A stretch of DNA of 64,000 nucleotides. Origin: Datura wrightii. Its lineage: Eukaryota > Streptophyta > Magnoliopsida > Solanales > Solanaceae. Within the stretch, counting starts at the first letter, position 1; the number at the start of each line of letters is the position of its first letter. Shown here piece by piece: positions 34,194-43,795 of the stretch. The translations under genes and the position numbers were made by a program. The DNA lies in NCBI GenBank assembly GCA_035772735.1, contig JASDFA010000027.1, positions 34,888,001 through 34,952,000 on the forward strand. Reading direction: 5' to 3'. Under the pieces are notes generated by a model, which was not told the DNA's origin, did no database searches, and was given only the letters and a program-made list of their open reading frames with translations.

Positions 34194-35170
34194 CTAGTTC
34201 CAACAGGCCTTCGCTATGAAGTTCAGTGAAGGTTTAGTGACCTGCTTTCCACTAGCCACCCACTCAGTTTCCTCCTTGTCCTTCGCTATGATACTGGCTA
34301 ACCACTTAAGTTGGCTCTGTCTCTCCTCATGACCCAACCGCTTCACCCATTTCAGGGCATCTATTCGGTGGTTGAACTCTACTGTTGATGATGAAGCTAT
34401 GAACTGTGGCCCATAGATTATCCGGCCAATGTTTTTCTCTAATATCTTGACTTCTTTCCCCCGGAGTAAATCTTGTCATGTTTGGGATGCTCCTTCAGTC
34501 GCTTACCGGTCTATGCACTCTGCTCTAACATTGCATAATAGTTTGCATAGAAATCCTTGACCATCTCTGGACTATATCGGCCAGGGGCCCTAGCCATCTA
34601 ATCAAACCCATAGAAGCTAAACATCCTCTTCATATCCTCAACCTCATTCAAGGCACTAGTGAGGATCCGCGGTTCTTCTTGAATGCTGCGCCAGTAATGT
34701 TGCTTGGATGTGAGTGGAAAGACTTGCTCATAGATCTCTTGTGCCCTGCGAACATGCCACCTCATAGTACGCTTTGCTATAGATGGGGTCTACTAAATTT
34801 CCTCCGCAGCATCTCCTTCTTCAGACCCAGCCTCATTGTTTCCATCTTCGGATTAAGCCTCCTCAGATCCCTCATCATCATTAGATCTAGTCCCGAACTC
34901 TTGAACCTGTTCTTCTGCTCGTTCTTCAGACTGGAGAGCAGTGACAAGAGCAGCAGAAGTGGCTTTGGCCTATGCCCTTGCTTGAGCCCTAGTGGTCCAT
35001 GACTCATCAGTGTCGGATATCTCAACTCGATATTCTTCCACTGAACCACTAGGGGAGCTTCTTGCGCTATTAGAGCGGGAGGGATCATCTCTTAATGTCC
35101 TCCGAGCAGCTATCTCCGCTCTAGCTCTCTTGTCCTGGGAAGGTTTGGTTGCTCTTTTCTTTGTTGTCAT
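34194..35170 (-). pseudogene. aORF of T2, truncated and frameshifted
   Basis: A distant relative of the T1/T3 extra ORF. The start ATG at 35170 follows the conserved AGGTGCAATG. The N terminus is Lys/Arg-rich (MTTKKRATKPSQDKRARAE) with a Ser-rich segment. Further on, in shifting frames, it has the pattern of this family: FAGHKRS, then DFYANYYAM-like residues, and a final part ending at 34194 where the element III LTR cuts it off. The protein family is known only as putative plant transposon protein, with no assigned function. Confidence 0.65.
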
Positions 35171-36635
35171 TGCACCTATGGAGAAAACAATTAGTTTGTA
35201 TGATCTAAGAAAAAGAAAGGAAGAAAAATTATCCTCTGTACTTTTCCATGAGTCTACAGTATGGGTCACATGGTGGTACGACTCGTAGTTCATGATGATT
35301 CTATCACGACTTCTTGGTATGACTCATACCAGGAAAGTATGGTTCATACCAAGAGTCGTAGGAAGATTTTCTTGAATTTCAAAGTTACTATCTTTTTGTA
35401 CAACTCATGTTACAGTTCATGATTAGGTTTTACGAGTCGTACAAAGGGTTGTACCATTACTTGTGAACTTTGACCCTTAATGTCTTATGGTACGATCACC
35501 AGGTATGACTCGCAGTAGGATCCTACAAATTGTACCAGGCTTCATATCAATAGTTACACTTTTATTAACCTGAGACAGTCCCAACGAGTCATCATACGAG
35601 TCGTGGTATGAAACCATGAGTCGTAGGAAGACTCATGAAGCCTACCGCCCTCTTTATTTTGGTTCAGTTGTTTAGGTAAACATATTATTTGTTTTTGGTA
35701 CTCATACTTCCCCATTTTAGGCTACCAATCTTCGTTGTTTATGCATACCCAGTTCACGCCCAACTTAGGTCACATCTTGTAACTTAATTTTTCAATTTTT
35801 CACCAACCCAATTTAGTGTTTTAAGCATTTCAAAGTTCTACCCATTCAACAGAATCACATAAGCTACTGATCATCTTCCTAGACACATTTTTGGTGAGCT
35901 TAAGAAATCACAGTCATCCATAAGATCATATAGAGCAAGCTTTTCGCAAATTTACACATGGTTACTTACTTGAAGTTTTCAAGTGGTTGCCTACTTCTTG
36001 ATTTAGGGTATGAATTCTTATTATGCAAGAGTAAACTTACACCAATTTGAGCTTGAATCTCGTGCGAATTTTGAGTTACGGGTGTGCGAATGTTGGGTGA
36101 TAGTTGTGGGTATGATATCTATGTTTGCATGGAGTGAATGTCGAAGAAATTCGAGTTTAAATAGGTTAAGGGGGATTTTTGAGGAATCTGGGTCGAGTTG
36201 GGTCGCATTCATTAAATCAGCCCGTCATGACTCATACCACGAGTTGTAGGTTTGACTTACAATTTGTCCTTTGGACCCCTAGAAAAAGAGTTAGCAAACT
36301 TACTTGGGGACCTACGAGTGCATGGTACAACCCGTACCATGAAGGTACGAACCATACTATGGCCCGTAGATCGTCACTTCTATGAATCACTTGGCATGGT
36401 TTACCACTACAGTAAGTACTACGACCCGTACGACGTAGGTACAATTCATAATAACCAACCGTAATGCAAACTCATGTTTTAGCTCAGTCTCTGCCTTGAA
36501 CCACGGGCAGTACTACGAGTCGTACAATTGTCATACGACTCGTACTGAGACTTATAGTACAGTCCTGTTCTGCAATTTTCACCCACTTGTTTTTAGTTCA
36601 CCTGCACACTAAACACACAAAAGTTAAGATTCTTT
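35171..36635 (-). other. T2 spacer rich in odd palindromes
   Basis: Noncoding. It contains at least four exact 11 bp odd palindromes TACGA-S-TCGTA (35277-35287, 35431-35441, 36514-36524, 36534-36544) and many variants (ACGAGTCAT, ACGACCCGT). The position, between gag-pro and aORF, is the same as the hairpin-bearing spacer of T1 and T3. Just before the aORF the minus strand has TTTTCTCCATAG/GT, a good match to a plant splice acceptor. Confidence 0.6.
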
Positions 36636-36770
36636 GGTTTCCTCCCAAGAAGCGCTTGATTTAACATCACGTCATGACGCAAGTGGTCTGGTTACTCAGA
36701 TTTCACCAAACAAGCACATGGCTTTCCTCCCAAGAAGCGCCCAATTTAATGTTGTAGCATGAAGCAAGTC
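36636..36770 (-). repeat. Duplicated conserved tag after T2 gag-pro
   Basis: Two copies, about 85 bp apart (36636-36683 and 36720-36768), of a sequence containing TTTCCTCCCAAGAAGCGC on the plus strand. The T1 (16132-16180) and T3 (61412-61460) counterparts read GCCTCCCGTGCAGCGCC. In each element it follows the last gag or pol codons. Confidence 0.6.
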
Positions 36771-36912
36771 TCTTGACTACTCGGAATTCATCAAGAAACT
36801 TGGAATCATCATCAATTTCTGAAACAACCATGAATTCATTTGGCTGCTTCATTGACCGACAAACATTAAAACTGACCTCCTCTTTATTTAGCCTGAACTT
36901 TAGTTGGTTAAC
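36703..36912 (-). pseudogene. End of T2 gag-pro, left of the solo LTR
   Basis: Minus-strand frame with FRLNKEEVSFNVCRSMKQP, the segment that follows the protease in Athila-type polyproteins. It continues the frame that is interrupted at 38979. It runs into the conserved tag without any RT sequence, so T2 also lacks pol in this position. Confidence 0.75.
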
Positions 36913-38978
36913 TGTTATACCCCGGGAAACCCAAGGATCAGACCCGAGAGTCAAAATGGAGAAAAACTGAAAATTCGCACCAGACCTCAAGAAAACCATG
37001 AGGTAGGTCGTGAGGAGTGACCACGATTCATAAGGTGACTCGTGGTCAGCAAGGTTGATAGGCTCAGGTTAAGAAGGCTACGGGCATAGTCGTGGTCAGA
37101 CCTCATGACTCGTGAGGTCACCCGTGGGTTGGAGAGTATGGTTGGTCAAGGTTTTTGGAAGTGGGGATCACGGGTCAGCCACCACGACTTGTGGGGTCCC
37201 CTGAGTGATTTTGGTCAGTGAGCATGATGTGTCCCGGCCACGAGTCGTGCCCTTGGCAACGACTCGTGAGGTTCCTCATGGGGACTGGCAACCAGAAATT
37301 TCTGCGTTTTTAGTAAGGGTGTTTTTGTAATTCCCAAACATCTAAGGCCTAAACTACGTCATTTTAAGGTCTGAATGGGGTCTTTTAAGGGGGTAAGTTC
37401 ATGTTAAGCCTCATTCATGCATGCAAGAGTATAGAGATGAGATTAGAAGGTGATTCAAGATGCACTTTCTCAATTCCTCTAAATTCCATCTTGGGCTAGC
37501 AAGGGAAGTTAAGAACTAGATAATCCTAGGTATATAAGGTCATCAATGGGTGAATCCTTCCATACCCATGCTCCTACTTTATGATTTTACTTAAAATTTA
37601 TCAAAAACTCATGGGGTTTTGTATTTGATTTATATAAAATTTAATAATTTAATAATGGGTTTCGTGATTTTGAAATCTTATTATAATCTAAGGAGTTTGA
37701 TCATCTTTTGAGATTTAAATAGATTATAATATTGTTGATTTGATTTCTACACAATTTAGCTTAATTATGCATGTCCCATGATGAATTGATTTATGATCTA
37801 TTTTCCCATTGATGTTCTTTACAAGCCCAACCTGAATTATGTTTTAAATGAATTTAATATGTTACCCATTATGATTTTTAAGAACTTCAAGCTATATGCA
37901 TGATCTACAAGTATGTATGAATTTTACTAATTACGAATTATGTTTTTGGCCGACTCATGGGTCTCATGTCATGGCTAGATCACATATGTTTAAGCATGTT
38001 TATGGTTATCATCATTTAACTAGCCCTGAACTCATGTACGTATTATTATGAGCACTATATATGTTTTGGGAGTAGTATCAAACACCGAGTAGGTTCGGGG
38101 CTCAAGTTAAGCCCCGGATCTCATGAACTAGGTGCCACTGTAGGTATGTTGGGACCCCTTTCATGTTTTTCCCTGGCCCAAATGTCCCCTTTCATGGTGA
38201 TATCACACTTTCATGGTTCTACCCTTGTCAAGGTACGAACACTCTCCCGACTAGGGTTACAAGTTGGGCTTCATGTGTGCTCATATGGGTTATGTAGGTT
38301 AAAAGAAGCTCCCACTATTCCTCATGATTTATGCATGTTATGATTATGTATGTTGGCTCAAGTCATGCTAAGTAAATCTCTTCTATTATGATTATGATTC
38401 TATTATGTTATGAATGTTTTGAAAACCTTGAGCTTTGTGTTGTGCTACGATATTTATGTTATGAGCATGTTGTCCTACTCTTATGATCATTTATGAATTT
38501 CATATATGTTTTAAATGTCCATTTTACTTACCTTACATACTTAGTACATTCCATGTACTGACTGCATACTTTCCATGCTGTATCATTTCATGATACAGGT
38601 CCCAGTTCTTAGGCTCATCCTCATCCGTAGATAGTTTCAGATTTGCTCTAAGCGCTCTTGGTGAGTCCTCATGTTTTGAGGGATGTATGTTCATCCTCTA
38701 GTCCTTTCAGTTTCTAGATGTTGGATTAGTTGGGGAGTTGTTCCATCAATTTGTCCTTCATGTTTAGAGGCTTATCAGACTGCAAGTTATATTCAGCTGT
38801 ATTGTATAAGTCTTGTACCGATATTTTCCTTTGGTTATGTTATGATTATGTTCTTATATGTTCAGTATTTCGCTAATGTGATTGGATTAGAAGTATGCTC
38901 ATGCCATGGGTCGACATGGGGTCTCTGGGGGCTCCTTGTCTCGTGTCTACGATCCGAGTGTACGTTTGGGTCATGACA
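36913..38978 (+). repeat. Solo LTR, Tekay type, inside T2 gag-pro
   Basis: 2066 bp, TGTTATACCCCGGG...GTCATGACA, with the standard Tekay LTR layout, including CACGAGTCGTG at 37239-37249. Flanks TTAAC (36908-36912) and CTAAC (38979-38983) form a target duplication with one transition. Removing the LTR and one flank rejoins the T2 gag-pro frame, which confirms the insertion. No internal sequence is present. Confidence 0.88.
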
Positions 38979-39975
38979 CTAACTTCCATATCTACCAAGG
39001 CTATCCCAGTGGCTAGGAATGGTCGCCCCAAGATAATGGGGACCTCAAAATTGACCTCATAATCTAGGATTACAAAGTCTTCTAGGAAGATGAAATGGTC
39101 CACCTTGACAAGCACATCAACTAAGCTCCCCACTGGCTCTTTAACTGTATGGTCTGCCATCAATAGCCGCATTAACTTTGGTGGGGGCTCCCAAACCCAG
39201 CTATGTGAATACAATTAATGGCATCAAGTATGCTTGCGCCTAAATCACAAAGTGCCTTTGCAAACTCAAAATCACTAATCGTGCACGGAATGGTGAAGGC
39301 ACCTGGATCCTCCTTCTTTTGAGTAAGGACCCATGAAGCTATGGCACTGTAATTATGCAAGTTACCTACCGGCTCAAAGCTCATGGACCTCTTCTTGGTC
39401 ACAAGGTCTTTCATAAACTTGGCATATCTAAGCGTATTCTCTAATGCCTCGACCAAAGGTATGTTCACAGATAACTGTTTAAGCATACAGAGAAATTTTT
39501 GAAGCTTACCATCTTTCGCCTTCTTCTTCATCCTTTAAGGGAATGGTGGCGGTGGTCAAGGGATAACTTTATAAATTTGCATGCCCCTTGATTCTTTCTA
39601 TTATCGACTTCAGACTCCTTTGCACCAACTGGAGCCCTAGTTAACTCAGCCTCATATTTGAGCTCATGCTCAGCAACCTCATCTTCCTCACCAAGCTCAA
39701 TCTCCTTTTTTCTTTCCATCTCAACTACAACTGACAGAGGGGGGTCAACTGTGGTCTTTCCACTCCTAGTCAGCACATCTATACAGTGATTGTCATTCCT
39801 GGATTCTACATTGTGTTGCTAGGAAGTGTTCCCTTCTGCCACTGGTTTAGGGACGCCGACATCTATCCAAGATGCTACTCAATCTATCTTGTCTAGACCC
39901 TTGAGCTTTGTCTTGAAAACCCGCTACCTGGTTGTCCAAAAAGTTTGCCTCCTCCTCGAAATTTGAATGCTCCTG
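38979..39975 (-). pseudogene. T2 gag C-terminal part and protease
   Basis: Minus-strand pieces: 39776-39528 (acidic linker with LTRSGKTTVDPP), 39531-39172 (FLCMLKQLSVNIPLVEALE, the conserved segment before the protease, then active site LCDLGASI near 39246-39232), and 39214-38979 (VDVLVKVDHFIFLEDFVILDYE, IILGRPFLATGIALVDME). Two frameshifts separate them. The N-terminal gag is missing because the T4 LTR begins at 39976. Inactive. Confidence 0.85.
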
Positions 39976-41667
39976 TGATATGTCGTGACTTTACGGCACT
40001 TTTGATGCTTAAAACTAATAAAATATGCTAATCTTGGGTATGTTTATATAGATATAATGTGTTTTTGTTAAGTGTTGTAGGAAAATAGGTTCAGACAGTG
40101 ATGGGCATAATGAGTCTAAAATGGGCTAAGTGTGGATTTCCTACAAGGTAACGATTCACTATGTCACTAGATGACTCGTTCCCTGATCCATTAGGAGAAG
40201 AAGAGTTTGAATGCACAAAACCCAGGCTGGAAACAGTGGTGACAACGGATTAATATCATGACTCGTTATGTATGGCAATGATTCATTAGGAAGGTCGTGA
40301 GGACTAGAAGCTGAAATTGATCAAAAGACCTATGAGTCATAATAGAAAGAGTAACGAGTCATCGTACAACTTCATGACTCGTCAGGTGGAATTCATAATT
40401 TAAGAATCAAAGGATGAGTGTCAAGACGGGAGGAACAACGAGTCGTCATGAGACTCAATGACTCGTCATGAGCAGGCTGCTGGAGTCATCCAGAACACTG
40501 GAAGTTTAGGACTCAGAAGCAACAGGGGACTTCACGACTCGCCCAGTCACTTAACGATTTGTTAGGTGACTCATCATCCAAGAGGATCTTCTTGCTGAGA
40601 TTGAGTCTTAACTATACTTCATGACTCGTTAGGACACCTAACGAGTCGTTGCCACTGCCAACATGCATTCCTGTTAAAATAGGAAATGATTTGTTTAGTG
40701 TCTATAAATACCTTCTGTAGGTTTATTTATGTTCTTTATGCTTTATTACGACTTTTTACCATATTGTTCATGGTTGTTTATCGACATTACATTTCAAGAA
40801 ACAACATTCATAATTTTGTTCTTGAATACGGGGATTCAAACAACTTTGGATTATTGACACTAGATTCTTGCTAATTTATTCAAGATGTTTGGTTTCTTCT
40901 ATGAATTATTGTAAGTTACAATTATGATTTCATCTACAAATCTTAATTGTGATTTTTCAAGCATGAGTAGCTAAACCCATATCTAGGGTTGTGAGAACAA
41001 TGATTAATTAATACACATAGCAAAAAATACTTAGTGAATCTTGAACAGGGTTTATGTAAGTATTGTTTTTCCCTTAGCTTTAATTACTTCTTAATGGTTG
41101 CAAATATTGGAATTTTCCTTCTTATTACTCACTAGATTAAGGGAGTAATGAATGGGAAAATGGATTAACAATGGAGATTTGAGACTATCAACCCTCATCT
41201 AATAGATTGACCTTTTCGGGGAATAGCTAATCCGATAACAAGGGTAAGGGTTAATTAAGTATACATCCGCATACGGATCAAGTTGCATGGTGATAATCAT
41301 CTAAGTAGGAGACCAACCATTTCAGAGAAGTTAACTTACCGATATTGCATGCTATACACGGAAATAGATCAGTAGTATAAAATGCCTTCTGGTTATGAAG
41401 TCATGGGGAACGCAATCCTAGTCAACTCACTCTTTGAATATAATTAATTTTAAAAAAAGGATCTACTCATTGCTCTCTATTTTTTTTCATTATTTCTTGT
41501 TACAATTTTCCCCCTAGGAAATAATTAAGCCAATAGTAGTAGCTAATTGCATTAGCTGAGGTCCTCGCCATATTTCTCGTGAGATTCGACCCCAACCTTG
41601 GTTGAATTCTATATTTGAACATCAACCGCTTTATATCTCATTACGATGTGTAATTTGCGTGACATCA
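39976..41667 (+). repeat. 5' LTR of Athila-type element T4
   Basis: 1692 bp, TGATATGTCGTG...GTGACATCA, same family as the T5 LTR at 3066-4664. TATAAATA lies at 40703-40710, and the U3 upstream (40140-40670) has many ACGAGTCGT-type motifs, including AACGAGTCGTT at 40640-40650. It is followed by a primer site and gag. Confidence 0.85.
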
Positions 41668-41672
41668 AATTT

Positions 41673-41690
41673 TGATGTCGTTGCCGGGGA
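41673..41690 (+). other. Primer-binding site of T4
   Basis: TGATGTCGTTGCCGGGGA, differing from the Athila-type TGGCGCCGTTGCCGGGGA at three positions that are all G to A or C to T, five bases after the LTR. Confidence 0.75.
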
Positions 41691-41794
41691 ATACAACTTA
41701 GGCTTTTGTTAATTGTGTTTGCTTTGTTGTTGATCCTTATTTCCTTTTTATTTTTCTTTGTTGTTTTTGCTTCTTTATAGTCTCATGTTCGTGT

Positions 41795-43790
41795 ATGCCT
41801 AGTACTCATAGCTGAGGAAAATCTCTGGTTCCAATTGATCATGAACTTGAGCAAACACTATAGAATATAAGGAAAATGGAGAACGCTCTTGGGCAAGAAA
41901 CAGTGGAAGAAGCAACAGCTAGAATGTTGGCTGAGGAATAAGCCCGCGCAAGAGATAGGGAGGCGGCTAGGCTTGTTAAAGAGCAATGCCAAGTTGCCGA
42001 AGTTGAGCGAGCTAGAAGGAACATAGGTCCAGACCAGCAGAGGCACCAATATTTTAATGATGATGACGATGCTGATATTGATGAGGCTGGTGCCACTAGA
42101 GTTATTGTCCCTTCCCTTTTGTCTGCTGGGGCAAAGTTTTACATTTCCTGTGAAATGATCCAATTGCTCAACATGAAGGGGATATTTGCGGGTCATGCTA
42201 CTGATGATGCACATACTAACTTAACAAATTTTGTGGGTATTTGAAAAGCATACAAACAACTAGGGGTGAGTCAGGATGCAATAAGACTAAGATTATTTCC
42301 CTTTTCTCTAGGGAGTGAGGCAACACTGTGGTTGGCTGAATTACCAAATGATTCTATTACTACTTGGAGGGAACTTAAAAGAGCTTTTCTTGAAATGTTC
42401 TTTCCTCCTTCCAGAGCGTTGCAGCTAAAAGATGAAATTTATAACTTCAGGCAATTGAATTCTGAAGCACTTCATGAGACTTGGTTATGGTTCAACAAGG
42501 AGCTGAAAAAGGTGCCCAATCACAAGATCCCAGATGATACATTATTGGAGATATTTTATAGGTCTCTGAATGCTAATACCAAGGCGGTGCAGATTTTGTC
42601 TCTAAAGGAACATTCATGAGTTATACATATGTTGAGGCTGCTGAGGTCCTTAAAACCAAAACCAACTGCGCATGGCACATAAGAGAGTCAGAACTCCCGA
42701 CTGGTACTTATGCGGTAGGTATGTTTGTGGAGCAGAAAAGGAAGGATGAAGAGCAAGATCATGATATTGCTGATATCAAAACCACAATGGGAGTTCTTGC
42801 TAAACATACTATGGGAGCCGGGACTGAAAATGTGAATGTAGTTGGTTCTCAGGGCAAGGCCCCAAGAAATAATGGAAGTGAGTCAGAATCTGAGGAGGAA
42901 GACAATTACTTAAATGATCATGTGGTGGGCTTGCGGACCAATGCACAAGGGTCTAACCAAGACTCATGGTGTCAAGGTCAGGGGAACCAAGGTTAGAACT
43001 ATTATAGAGACAACAACTACAACCGGGACCAACATAGGGACATGAATAGAGGCAGAGATACTGGTGACTGGAAAAAGCATGAGGAGTACCAAAATGATAG
43101 AAGCAATCTCTATATTCCTCCAATAAATCATGAACCAGAGTCTAGCAGTTTAAGGGTGGAAGATATGTTATCTAAGGTACTCAAGCAGATGGAGGTGACA
43201 GAGGCCACTTTAAGGAACTCTGCACAGATATTTCCAGTGTGAACCAAAAGGTGGAGTCACACATCATTGCCATTAAGCAGATTGAGCAGTAGCTTGGTCA
43301 GATGTCTGTTGCTATGAACCAGAGGCAAAAGGGAACGTTTCCCAGTAACATAGTTCAGAATTTGAAAATGCATGACTGTCACTACTAGGAGTGGGAATGC
43401 AATAGTTGATCCTTCTATGCCAGTTGTGACTGATGAGATAGTTGAGCCCTCAGTGTTAATGATGATAGGGTGGTAAACTCTGAGGAATAGGTTTTGATTG
43501 ATGATGCAGTTGAGAAGATAGCTCCTAGTAATGCAGAGGAGCATGGGTATGAAAAAGGGAAGGAGAAGGAGGTAACTCAAAAGATAATGCCCATTCCTAG
43601 ACCTCCTCCCCCTTTTCCACAGAGGTTGAAGAAGAACGTCGAAGATGGGAAGTATCACAAATTCATTTCAATGTTGAAAAAATTATCTGTGAGCATCCCA
43701 ATAGTTGAGGCACTTTAGCAGATGCATGGCTATGCTAAATTTATGAAGGATCTTGTCACTAAAAATAAGATCGTGATCTTTCAGCCTGCT
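41795..43790 (+). pseudogene. Degenerate gag of T4
   Basis: Pieces in order: a start region with early stops (41795-42250), 42266-42619 with the gag core (LRLFPFSLGSEATLWLAELP, FFPPSRALQLKDEI), 42616-42996 in another frame with an acidic SESESEEEDN tract, 43042-43242, and 43494-43718 with PPPPFPQRLKK, the pre-protease segment. At least four frame changes or stops. The frame is cut at 43791 by element IV and resumes at 53639. Confidence 0.85.
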
Positions 43791-43795
43791 GATAA

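Noticed and set aside
35270..36550. CRISPR-like array in the palindrome cluster
   Set aside because: Spacing is irregular, repeats are about 11 bp and variable, and the context is a plant retrotransposon.
3066..41667. T5 LTR and T4 LTR as the two LTRs of one element
   Set aside because: Both are in plus orientation, but the T5 copy has element 3' sequence on its left and the T4 copy has primer site and gag on its right, so they are a 3' and a 5' LTR of two different elements.
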